From Burhinus oedicnemus (lineage: Eukaryota; Chordata; Aves; Charadriiformes; Burhinidae), in assembly GCA_008921705.1 (NCBI GenBank), contig VFFE01007488.1:1550970-1614969 (forward strand): a stretch of 64,000 nucleotides of DNA, read 5' to 3'. This document shows, piece after piece, positions 12,673 to 24,300 of this stretch. The position numbers and the translations under genes were made by a program. Below the pieces are notes generated by a model that was not told where the DNA came from, did no database searches, and worked only from the letters and a program-made list of their open reading frames with translations. Positions within the stretch are counted from its first letter, which is position 1; every line of letters begins with the position of its first letter.

Positions 12673-13510
12673 CACAAAATCATAGAATAATTTAGGTTGG
12701 AAAAGACCTTTAAGATCATTGAGTCCAACCATTGACCTAACACTGCCAAGTCTACCACTAAATCATGTCCCTAAGTGCCACATCTACATGACTTTTAAAC
12801 ACATCTAGGAATGGTGACTCAACCACCTCCCTGGGCAGCTTGTTCCAATGTTGGATAACTCTTTCAGTGAAGAAATTTTTCCTAATATCCAATCTAAACC
12901 TCCCCTGCCACAACTTCAGGCCGTTTCCTCTCATCCTATTGCTTGTTACTTGGGAGAAGAGACTGACCCCCACCTCCCTACAATCTCCTTTCAGGTAGTT
13001 GGAGAGCACGATAGGGTCTCCCCTCAGCCTGCCTTTCTCCAGGCTAAACAACCCCAATTTCCTCAGCCGCTTCTCATAAAGCTTGTGCTCTAGGCCCATC
13101 CCCAGCTTCATTGCACTTCTTTGGACATGCCCCAGCACCTCAATGTCTTTCTTGTAGTGAGGGGCCCAAAACTGAACACAGTATTCCAGGTGGGGCCTCA
13201 CCAGTATCAAGTACAGGGGGACAATCACTTCCCTAGTCCTGCTGGCCACACTATTTCTGATACAAGCCAGGATGCTGTTGGCCTTCTTGACCACTTGGGC
13301 ACACTGCTGGCTCATATTCAGCTGGCTATTGACCAACACCCCCAGGTCCTTTTCGGGCGTGCAGCTTTCCAGCCACTCTTCCCCAAGCCTGTAGTGCTGC
13401 ATGGGGTTGTTGTGACCCAAGTGCAGGACCCAGCACTTGACCTTGTTGAACCTCATACAATTGACCTTGTCTCATCAATCGAGCTTGTCCAGATCCCTCA
13501 GAGCTCACCT
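12673..13510 (-). mobile_element. CR1 LINE, 5'-truncated copy with intact 3' end
   Basis: This minus-strand CR1 copy keeps the last part of ORF2 and the whole 3' untranslated tail. The tail (12673-12757) ends in two 8-bp units, ATTCTATG then ATTTTGTG, the hallmark of CR1 3' ends. Upstream in the element is the C-terminal part of the reverse transcriptase. Homology fades near 13510, where the copy appears 5'-truncated, as is usual for LINE insertions that stop early during reverse transcription. No target-site duplication is evident, which is normal for CR1. The good coding state suggests it is younger than the copies at 210-1030 and 17115-18305. Confidence 0.95.
12758..13456 (-). pseudogene. 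CR1 ORF2 remnant, C-terminal reverse transcriptase (232 codons open)
   Basis: An open frame of 232 codons inside the CR1 copy encodes the C-terminal part of the CR1 ORF2 protein. It starts just after the catalytic FADD motif would occur and runs to what looks like the native CR1 stop. Recognisable blocks are [16 protein letters not shown] at the N-terminal edge, [52 protein letters not shown] and [21 protein letters not shown]. The annotated methionine is arbitrary: two TGA codons lie a few codons upstream in the same frame. Endonuclease and RT catalytic residues are missing, so no active enzyme is expected. A long antisense frame at 13121-13555 is a shadow of it. Confidence 0.9.
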
Positions 13511-16500
13511 TCATGTGGTAAGAGTATGATCAGGAGAAACTTCACCCTAGTTTAGGTCTGAGTCCATCCACATGGGATGCTTTGGAAAGCCAGGACTTGG
13601 CACCCGAGTCCTGGCCCATCTGTCAAGGAGTGCTAGGTTTCAGGCATTGCACTCAAGCTTTGAGTCAGCTAAAAAACTTGTATGTAGCCACATGTCTTTT
13701 TAAGACCTTTTTGAAATTTAAGAGCAGGTTAAGCCCTCCATGTAAATACAGCCCAAAATAGATACTAGCATACTGCAATAAATGTTTTAAATGTAGAAAC
13801 ATTTTAGATACCAAGATAGATATGAAGACTAAATCTTTATATCTGTTTTGTGCTAGCTTTACGCTGATGTAACAGCAGATTTTGATCTTGGAGACGTATC
13901 CATCAGCATATTGCAGTGATATGGAAACCAGTCATAATGGAACAAATTGCCACAGCTGACCGAGTCCTTGGAGTGCAGTAAATCCTGGAGGGGTTGTTCT
14001 CTTTATACTAACACCAATTTTTGCTCTCAGGTGAAGAAAGATTATTCTGCATTTCTATAGCACCACATAAAGATTTTGAGCACAGAGTCTAGAAGATAAT
14101 TTAGATACTAGGGCAACCAATAGGAGGGAAGTGAAGAACTCGTCTGCCTTTCTTTTCATTTTTTTAAAGTCTTAAATTGCTTTCTAGTAGTGTCGAAGAA
14201 TCTGAAAGCTCATATGGAGTCTCCATCCTTCTCACTCTGCAAGCCAGATGAGCCAGTGGAGTGAGCAACCTTTTATCACTGGGCAGAGATCATCTCAGCT
14301 GACCCAGGAGTGAGAACGTTTCCACAGTATCAACCCATGAGTGAAACTGAGAAAAATACTTTGCAGTTTGCTTTTCTGTTGGTAACGACCACTTTCAGAA
14401 GGTTTATTTTTCCCAACTGCTGGTTTTCAGTCATCCCCATGCTACTTCTGGTTTTTTACTCACTCAGCTTCTCTACCTGGCCCTTTTCAAGCTCTTTTTC
14501 TCATCCATCTTGACTGTCTCCCTTATGGCTTCCACTGCCAGAAAGAAATGATTTCTTCAGCAGTGGCTTGCCCATGTACCAGTGTTTTGCACAAAGGTTG
14601 TGGTTCCTCCTACCCCCTTTGCCTCATATACAACTGTTAGCACCCTCTTTTGATTTGAGAACTCTTTTCAGGTTTGCCCCCTTTCACTTGTGTCTGTATA
14701 TGCCTATTGCCCTTTGCAAAAGAAAATAATATTTCTCATCAATTTTCCTCTTAGACTCTAGGAACATTTTAACATTGCCCTTTATAAATGCAAATAAAAA
14801 GCTGAGATGATTGTGACTTGACTTCCAGTGCCTGTAAACTGCCTTGCATCGTCTTGGGAGCTACTATCATATAAATAGCAATAAAACCAGTGATTCAGAA
14901 GCTCAGAGGAGGAGCATTTCCAGAACGGACAGAGAAAGGTAAAGTACTGGTCCTGCTGTTTTTCAGTGTCCTATCATTACAAGAAGTAGACCATGCTGGT
15001 ATGGCTCTAACTGGCTTACCTGAAAATCAATAGAAGTTGTCTGCCTTGTCTCTGCAGCATTTGCTTGCCTTTGTCACTACAGTTGTTCTGACTTTGAAAT
15101 CTGCAATCTACATTATTCCCTGGCTGCATAATTTGAAGTTAATTATTTGTACATCTACTTACAGAATCTAATGATTTTAAAAGGTTATTCCTCTCTGTAC
15201 TTGATCGGTTATTTAGATCATTTGAAAGGTTATGTCACTAGCTGGTTTCTTATCCATTGGTTGTCTTTGAAGATACAGTTTTTATAGTGTTGTTTGTTTA
15301 GCCTGACCACTCAGTGGCATTCACAACTGTACACTAGGACGCAAAGCTATTTAGCACACCACCAAAGTATCCTGCTTAAACCAGATTTGCTGGCTAGGGT
15401 GTGCGTTCTGCAGTGATAGCTGCTCCAGCTGACTGCAACCGCACCAAACCCCCTCTGGAACAGCCAGCATGAACTTTGCCTGCTGTCCTTTGGTTTAAGA
15501 GCAAAGAAGCATTCCCAGTTCTGACATACAGCCTAGAGGAATGCTGTAGTATTAGCAGAAGATATTAACTGCAGTCTCAAAGAAAAAAAGAAAAAAAAAG
15601 TGAGAATCAGTGCTCATTTAGTATTGTTGTTGGGTTTGTATACTGGACTGGGTGGTTCGGCTGGCTGAAATTCCAGGGTGTCCCATTCCACCAGGTCCTG
15701 CAGCAAACCTCCGAGAACTGAATGGAGGAAGCAGCTTTGTCCAGGTAGCCTCCTCCAAAGATGCAGGCTTTCCATTTCACAAGGAACAAGCTTTTGGGAG
15801 AAAATGGTCCTCTCTGTGTTTATTTATATTCCTGTGGAAGGACCATAGCAATACTGACCAAATGAATCAGGATCTATGACTTTTACACTATTCTAACAAC
15901 TTTCTTTCCATATCACTGGAAAAGATCCACGTTTTCTGCCCATCTAAATAGCTGCTGTGTGCATGTGCATGTGCGTGTGTGTGTGTGTGTACACGCATTT
16001 AGAAGGATGCTTTACCAAATGTCCTAGAGAGACACCTGGGGATAATGAGTAGCTGCCTCCCACTGGTATGCCCGGTTACATCCATATTTATAAACAACTT
16101 TATCTTCAGAACAGGAGCCATTAAATCACTATCCCTGAGGCTGGTCTGGCTCGTGTAGATAAATGTAAGTATATCTATGTATTTTTATGTCTAAGGATTG
16201 TAAGTCTGCAAAGAGAGTTAAAAAGGGCAAAAGTTCAAAGTAGGATATGATTGAATGGACGGATGGTAGAAAATAGGAGCAGATGAGAGCACATCACCTT
16301 GTATGGAAGGAAGTCTGCTCATTAGCAATGCAGAGGTGGTCTAGCCAAGAGCCAGGCAAGTGTCTCTGAGGAGGAACACTTGAGAAGTCTACAGGCACGG
16401 GATGCCTGTGAACAGCAGGAAGACGACTGAGGGACCACAAAAAACTCTAGAAGCTTTGAGATGTTTCAAAGGATTGCATTCTCCCCTGCATGAATGTGTT

Positions 16501-17114
16501 AATCTGACCTGAGTAGGGAGTGAAGCAGCTTGTAAACATAAAAGCAGTGTTTTTCATCTCCTTTTGTTTTTACACAATGTCCATCTTGTACTGTCTTAAA
16601 ATCCTGATGTTTTCCAATCTTCCAGTCAGCTGGGATCTGTCCTACAGATTCAGAGTTCCATGGAAGGACACTGGTTCCTACTGGGGACATTGTCCATTCC
16701 CACCATGATACAGGTATACTAAATCCCTATGTGGTTTTATTTCAGCTCCTTTATACTTGCGTTACCTCTCTTGTATACCTACCATGCTTATAGAAGGTGT
16801 TTGCTAGACAGTTTTGGAGACTGAAATCTGCTTTAGCAGGTGAGTTGAATGGCCTGAAGCCAAATGCAAACTTCAGGATACATTCATGTGGTCTAGATGG
16901 CACATTCATATACTCCAGAAGCTTCTTCTATTTGTTTTTTTTACCACATTTCTTGTATGTTTGTGGCTGCAGTGACAGCTCAACATGATCAATGTTTAAC
17001 ACATACAGCAAGATCTGCCTGATCCTACAGAAGGTCATAAACAGTGATTCAGAGATAAGAATTCATCTGATTGGAGAACGCTGTTTACAGCACCTGCTTT
17101 GAAGTCCAGTGATG
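13511..17114. other. Unique non-coding DNA between two CR1 copies
   Basis: I recognise no gene. Frames are 75 codons or shorter. The stretch has no clear transposon body; its notable element is the GT-rich alternating tract at 15956-15998. Some ordinary AT-rich and T-rich patches are present. Confidence 0.55.
15956..15998. repeat. (TG)n-type tract, perfect alternating pyrimidine-purine, 43 bp
   Basis: Every base alternates pyrimidine and purine for 43 positions: TG and CA steps, a core of TG dinucleotides, then ACACGCA. Such tracts are the classic Z-DNA-prone sequence and are usually length-variable. The TG core is shorter than the whole alternating block. Confidence 0.9.
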
Positions 17115-18305
17115 ACTGCCTGAATGCTGCCTTCACCTCAGTCTTTACTGGGAAGACTGGTCTTCAGGATCCCAGGCCCAAAACCAGAGGGAAAGTCTGG
17201 AGCAAGGAAGGCTTACCCTCTTGGTGGATAAAGAGCAGGTTAGGGAGCATGTAAACAAACTGAACATACACGGGTCTACAGGGCCTTATGGGTTGCACTC
17301 ACAAGTCCTGAGGGAGCTGGCTGGTATCACTGAGAGGCCACTCTAATATCTTTGAAAGGCTGTGGCAACTGGGAAAGATTCCTGAAGACTGGAGGAGAGA
17401 AAATGCCACTCCTATGTTCATGAAGGACAAGAATGAGGATCTGGGGAACTACAGGCTCCTCAGCCTCATCTTGATTCCCGGAAAGGTGGTGGAGCAGCTA
17501 AACCTGGGAACCATTTCCAGGCATGTGAAGGATAAGAAGGTGATCAGGAGTAGTCAGCATGGAATGATGAAGGGGAAGTCACACTTAACCAACCTGGTAG
17601 TCTGCTACAAAGAGTTGACTAGCTTGGTGGATGAGGGCAGAGCAGCTGATGCTGTTTACTGCTACTTTAGTAAGGCTTTTGACACTGTCTCTGACAACAA
17701 CCTTATAGACTAGCTGACAAAGTGTGGATTAGAGCAGTGGACAATGAGGTGGGTTCAAAAATGGTTGAAGCTGGGTCCAGAGGGTTGTAATGACAGCACA
17801 AACTCGATTTGGAGGCAAGTCACTTGTGGCGCATCCCAGGGATTGATACTGGGGTCAGTACTATTTAACATCTGCATTAATGATGTGGACAATAGGACAG
17901 AGTGCACCCTCAGTTTGCTGATGATACAAAACTGAAAGGAGTTATTGAGACAGTGGATGGCTGTGCTACCATTCAGAGTGATCTCAACAGTGTGGAGAAA
18001 TGAGCACAGATGACCCTCATGAAGTTCCAGTAAGTGGAGTGCAAAGTCCTTCTTCTGGGGAGGAACAACCCCATGCACCAGCACGGGCTGGAGGCCGACT
18101 GGCTGGAGAGAAGCTCTGCAGAGAACGACCTGAAGGTCCCAGTGGACAACAAGTTGACCATGAGCCAGCAATGTGTCCTTGTGGTGACGAAGTTCAACAC
18201 CATCCTGGGCTGAATTAGGAAGAGCATTGCCATCAGTATGAAAGAGGTGATTCTTCTCTACTCAGCCCTGGTGAGACACATCTAGAGTGCTGGGTCCCCT
18301 CAGGT
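17115..18305 (+). mobile_element. CR1 LINE fragment, reverse transcriptase region, decayed
   Basis: This plus-strand CR1 piece runs from just before the reverse transcriptase domain to shortly past it. Visible blocks, in several frames, are SVFTGKTGLQDP near 17145, a GKIPEDWRRENATP block near 17370-17410, LGNYRLLSLILIPGKVVEQL, VIRSSQHGMMKGKSHLTNL, YFSKAFDTVS, and ASQGLILGSVLFNICINDV. The catalytic motif survives as FADD at 17914-17925, but in a frame shifted from the preceding coding stretch by a small deletion. In-frame stops and further shifts follow, and similarity ends near 18305 after a region corresponding to LVRPHLEYC, here interrupted by a stop. The copy lacks the endonuclease and the 3' tail, so it is internal and older than the copy at 12673-13510. 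Confidence 0.92.
17414..17935 (+). pseudogene. CR1 reverse transcriptase pseudogene core
   Basis: This is the best-preserved coding portion of the plus-strand CR1 fragment. A 99-codon frame from 17414 ends at a TAG after NNLID. A second 63-codon frame in the same phase (17744-17935) carries the ASQG and FNICINDV blocks that lead to the RT active site. The active-site FADD lies one frame over at 17914-17925, so the reading frame of the element is broken exactly before catalysis. The domain assignment rests on block order and spacing typical of CR1. No functional protein is expected. Confidence 0.88.
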
Positions 18306-21300
18306 TGGCCCATAGGCTGAAGTTCTCAGATCTTACACTGTTCTTTTCTTGGTAGACTGAGGGTTGTATTGACTCCAGCTTGGGCACAGGGTCTGTTTCA
18401 TGGTGAGAAGAGTTCAGTCTTCACCCCTGTTCCATACAGGACCTCTTGTCTGAGCCCAACCTCAGAGGCACCTGCTTCAATTATACACCTGAGTACTATA
18501 ATAGCTTTTTTTGGCAAAAGATTTCTGATATTTCATAGGAAGGACCTCCTACGTGTGCCAGATGAAGCGGTGATTGGAAGGTGGAGATTAGTAGATGGAA
18601 CAGTGTCTGTGCAAGAAAACCCCTACTATAATCCAGAGGGATTTATGAAACCTTTGTCTCCCTCCTTGATATGACTCCTACATTATGGTCCTTCTTCTCT
18701 GTAATGCATGAGGGAAATCTAATGTCTAATTTGCTCTAATGCAAATACTTGAAATCCATTTTTCTTAAACAAAGTGATGCTTATATTGATCTCTTTGACA
18801 GGACAAAAGAACTGAACTATATAAAAAAATGAGGAATAAACTTAAGGTCATTGTAGACGTACTTTGTACAGACAGTAGCCATGTCCTGGCTACTTTAACT
18901 ACATTTTTCTATTTTTTAGATCATACAAAATAGCTTGTTCTTTTTAAAAATATGTATTTATTTTTAACCACGGAGAATTGGGTACAATAGCAACATGCCT
19001 GCAGGCTGCAGCCCAACATTATTGTACTCGTTAACGTAAACCAGTAAAACAATACAGGGCAAATACTGCTTTGTTATCCCTTTGCGACCTTCTTGAGTTC
19101 ACAGGGGCTGTAAGGGGGAAAGAGTAGCTGTCTGACTTCATGTAACTGGCTGAAATAGAATGTGTAAACTTAACACTTACTGTAGGGCAATGACCATTTA
19201 TTTTGGATTCATGTTACTGACTGCGGTTATATTCAGCCCAGGAAGGAGAATGCTGTGCTGCCAGTGCTGTGATGAGAGAATGGTACGAGAAAAAAAAAAA
19301 TTAAGCTATTAAAAGAGAGCATCCTGAGATGATTTAAGAAATCAAAACCACTTGGGGCAAAGAAGATAGCTGACACAAACTGAGACAAGCACAAGAGAGG
19401 GCTTATAGGGCGAACTCATCTCTGGAACAATTTCTTTCCCTTTAGTAGATCTACAGTAGGTATAAACTTGACCTATATGGGTCACCTTGCTTTAAAAGAG
19501 GGATGTCCAAAGTCTTAAAATAAATTGTTCTTCATTTTGGAACTGTTGCCTACATAGAGAAGGAACTGGCCATGTGTTGTGCTGACGGGCTCATCTGGGA
19601 ATGTATGCTACAAACTGTGCAAGCTAAGTTCATGCAAATAGTGAATGTGGGGTTTTTTCAACCTGATTTCCCAAGAAAACAAGCTTTATACAAGCACCCT
19701 GGTTGAGTGTATTGTCTCAAAGGAGGTTGTTTCCTGATAACTACTGAATCTATTACTACTTTCAAGAAAATTTAACAAATAAAGAGAGATGACTGAATTA
19801 GTTTATTTCTACAAATTTTGTGAAAATTGGGAGAGGCCCTTCTTACTGCCTTTACCAGTGGAAAGACCAATAATCTGACCTTTTATTAGAACAGACGATC
19901 TACCCAAGAAAGAGATTTAGTTCATTAATTCTGCTACTCAAAGAATTATTTGTTTCACTTCTCATCTCTCCTCCTTTTTCACATGGGAGCTCCCTACTGA
20001 AACATTTAATTACTCTTAACAGTCTGTGGGCATATGTCCTACCCTTAATTAAAAGAGTCACGTATAGCCTTGTGTTTCTAACAACTGGACATAGACTTCA
20101 TCTTTGGTACATTTTGCCATACTGAACAATCACTGTCAAAGTAAGTGCAAGGCTGAGATGTGTGAGAATGGAAAACTTTATCTGTTGTCCACTTGTATGT
20201 ACAGCTTCCAGGCTGGAGAACCTGGCATTAAGCATTATACAAACTCGATGAGTTTATAGGCTAAACAGAGAGTAAGAGAAGTTGAGGCATTGGGCTTGCT
20301 CAGAGCTAAGCAGAAAGCTAGTGATGAGAACCAGGACTCAAATCCTGATCTCTAATCTGAACTGTATCTTTTGGCTCCACAGGCCTCTTCTTCTTAGCTC
20401 TAGTCTATTGCTCTTGAGAAACAGCTGATGTCAGAAGTGTATCTGTAAAGAGACTGTCTTTCCTTTCTTTTTCTTCCCCCTGCTGTTGAAATAATTTCCT
20501 GTCTTAACTGGTTAACCTTTCCTACTCATTTCTATTTTCACATAATTTCTTATAATAGTTGCAAGTTAATCACAAATCTGTTGAGAGACTTCTCTTTAAT
20601 CTAGCAGTCTTCGTTTACTTTCTGTGTCATTTAGAACAGTTGTGCTATGGTTAAGAGTGTCCAATTACATTCACTGCAGGAGAAAAAACCAAGAGATCAG
20701 CAGCCTACGATTTCAGCTAAGATATCATCAAATGGGAAAACAAATTAAGTGCCTAAAAATAGAACTAAGGATAAGGATTCACATGCCAGATTTGCTTGTA
20801 CTTAGTGACACAGAATGACTGGTCAGATAATTGTTAACCTTTTCTCCCTAAATAAGAAAAAATGGGGTGATTCTTCTTAAACAGTTCTAAACCAGAGGAG
20901 GAGAGGCAGCCTTGTACAATCTGTACGGACAATGTATTTTAGAGCACCTGCCACTCCAGTTTCTTAAATCTCATTGTGCACTTGCTGTCACATAGGAAAA
21001 CACCAGAGATTTCTCTGACTCAATCAATAGATTCATATCCCAATCCAAAAACTATAAAAAAACCCCATCTTCTATACGGTGATGGTGGAGAAACTGGTGA
21101 AAATGGGGATATAACACACGTTGACTAGTGGGTTATAAGCACCTTTGCTTGCTTCCTTCCTTCGTTCCCTCCCTCCCTCCTTTTCTTTCTTCATCCCACT
21201 CTCCTTTCCTTCCTCCCTCTCTTTCTCCCTTCCTCCCTTTCTCCTATCCCTCCCTTCCTCCACTCTCCCTCCCTCCCTCCCTCCCTCTCTTCATAGGGAT

Positions 21301-24300
21301 CTACTAGATAATACTTTGAAATAAACCCCATTTCTTGCATCCAGCAGTCAAAGAGTCCATATGTTAATCAGCGCTCTGAGAGCTCCTCAGTTAGGAAAAA
21401 CTTATTACCTGGACAGTCAGAGTTTCAAATGCAGACTTGGATATATAATCTTTACTCATAGTTTTCTACATTTCTAGAATACACAGAAAGTGGTAAACAG
21501 TGATTCCGTCATGCACATGATCACTGAACCCTGGCACTGCCTCACATTAAGCATCTGCCTCAGAACTTTCCAATAACTGCACCATGAATGATCTTTAGCA
21601 CCAAGATGCCTCTTTCCTGAGCAGGTCAATAGATTATTAAAGCACTAGGCAACAAAACCAAGCAATTCTGCAGGTAGAGAGAAAATGAATAAAAAAGTCT
21701 CAGTCTAGTTGTCCAAATAATTACATTTCTCCTAGAAAAATCAGAGATGATATCCCACTCAAGAATGCTTGATAGAATGAATTTGACAGAAGAGCAGCTC
21801 TTTATAGCTGAACTTCAGATATTATTAATCTATCAAGCTCTCCAAAAAGGCCAGGAATCACATACTTCCCAGAATAACTCCATGTTCTCCAATGGGCAAA
21901 ACCAGGCATGAATCTGAACCATGTTGTCAAATATCAGTCCTTATAACTTCTCTGCCATAAATATTCTTCAAGAGTAAATATAATAGAGTAATTTTCAAGG
22001 CACCAGATTGATTAAAATTGCAAACTACAATTCAGAGCTTGAAATTCAGCACATGAAAAAGCCTAAGCTTGGATTCGTTGCCCAAGTTACCATGGCATCT
22101 TCTGAAATCATAAAAAGCAGACAAGCCCAGCAATATAATCAAGCCTTTAAAGGGGAAATCTGTCCTCAATTCAAAAGTAATAAAAGGTCAATCTGTTTCA
22201 GGTCTGTGTGGCTTAAAATTCTCCTGGACGAACTGAAGATAGGTTGCTGGTCTGTGCATGCATACGTGTGTATTTCTTTCTTTAACATGCCCATAGCCCA
22301 TTTCTCAGCTTTCAGTGCATAAATCAGTGTTTGCCAGCACTTATATGAAAGTGTGAATAAAAGGGGTTTGATGACTCACTGCACAATGGCAACAACTATA
22401 GTATTTCACAGGCAGGACCGCAGCTGCTATCCACCTACCCTTGAATTGGCTCAATATATCCTGTCCGGGTGGATGTTATTGACTTGCCTCATTTGTCTGT
22501 GCTAACAGGCTCTCTTTGGAGAAGGAAATGGGGGAAGCGAGACAATCCATTCTGAAAGTGCCCTTGCAAGATTCAAAGATAAGTACTCCAAATGCGCAGT
22601 CATTGCAAGTCTAAGTTATTCATCACACAGTGTATGCACCTCCTGGTTTTGGTGGCTTGCCGATGACCTGCATGGGAGCAAGAAGTAGCATGGGCAAACC
22701 CTCTTCCACAAGTGTGGTGAGGTGCTGGGGGCTGGAGAAAGGTGAATGGGACTGGGCACGTGGAGGAGAGGCTCCAGGCAGTGCCTTCCTGATGTCGTAT
22801 CTGGCTCTGGGGGACAGTGGCAGCCCTTGAACAGCTGGCTTTGCTGCACTTGTTCAGGTGCCTTGTATATATGTATGTACACACATGTATTTATGTATCA
22901 CTACCTACTGAAGCATTGTTAGTGACAAACAAACAGGAGCTGAACCTAAATGCAGAAGAACCCTGTTTCCACATCATCTGATTTCATGAAGTGGAGAAGA
23001 TTTGTTCATTACCAGAGAGAGTGGAATAGGAGGAAGGTAAAATTACAGTCTTTTCAAGATAATGTATAGGATGCAGTTGTATAGAACTCGTTTCTTGCCT
23101 CTTCCTGCACAGAAGAAAGCACAGCTCTACATAAAGAAGCTATGTTCTGTTATCCTAAAATCCTGGAGCATTGTATTCTGGGCATCCCACTTTTCTCTTA
23201 AAGTAGGAGTTAAATCAGAGTAATTTGTGCTCAGTTACGCTAATATATCCTGATAGTGAAACATTTGCTTGTGGCCCCAGATTACTGTTTTCATCACCAG
23301 ATACTTGTTCCTTTGGTGTGCGTGCTTACACACAAGATTAAGGTTTTTTTAACATTTGTGCATTTTTCAATACTTGGATATTCTTACATTAAGGTTGGCT
23401 CTTCATCGATCCCTGTAAACTGGAACCAAAGAATTCATCATAAAACTCTTATAATTCCTGCCTATCTTAGTAAATATGGACTATGAGGCAATGCAATCTG
23501 CTGAAACATTGGTGCACATTTTAAACAGTCGTCATGGTGTAAATATTCCTAAATAGAAGTCCATGGTAATCTAATACAATACTGTGATCTGCAATATGGT
23601 AATTACAACTGTGACTTGACTCATTAATTTTGGTAACAGTTGTTAAGCAGCTCATTAGGTGGGTATCGAACAGCAGACGTCAATCTGGGGAGCCTCTCAA
23701 AACCTTCCAATATTTTTTTTTCGTAGCAAGAAGCATGGGAGAGGAGGGGGGAGGCTGGACTTAGGGACTTCTGAGCTGTTAAGTTCTGGACACTTGACGA
23801 TCTTGGCAAATATTGTGCTAGCCCTGTGAGCCAGAATTAAGCAAAGATATGATCATGTGGTACATTTCAACTGCTGGCCTTGAAAAATTCCCCTCGATTG
23901 CTCACATCACTTATATTCCAGCAGACCCCCCAGTTTCTACTGACAAACAGTGGAGCTAACAGAGTACACCCATATATAGGATTACACAAAACTGGTCTGT
24001 GCTTCCACTTGCTCATTTCATGTCACACTTGTGTGTGATTTGATCTTCTAATGGGATGATTTTTGGTGCTTACTTGTATTAATTCAGCTATAGCACATCA
24101 GCTGGAAATAAACGTGCATTAGTTCCTGTTCAGATATCTGTATGCTGGTTATGGTGAACAAGATCACAAAATTCAGAGACACGAAAATGAAAGTTGTCAA
24201 TGGCAACCATATGATGTATAACGTCTTTAATATATGCTTTAATTTCCCTGCTTCTGCATATTTCATCAATTTGCTTCTAGGCACTAAAAGAAATGGGGTG

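Noticed and set aside
13121..13555. 144-codon plus-strand open frame
   Set aside because: Antisense shadow of the intact CR1 C-terminal frame on the minus strand.
17755..18171. 138-codon minus-strand open frame
   Set aside because: Antisense to the plus-strand CR1 reverse transcriptase fragment.
21072..21263. Minus-strand frame rich in Lys, Glu, Gly and Arg
   Set aside because: Produced by the polypyrimidine tract; low-complexity artefact.
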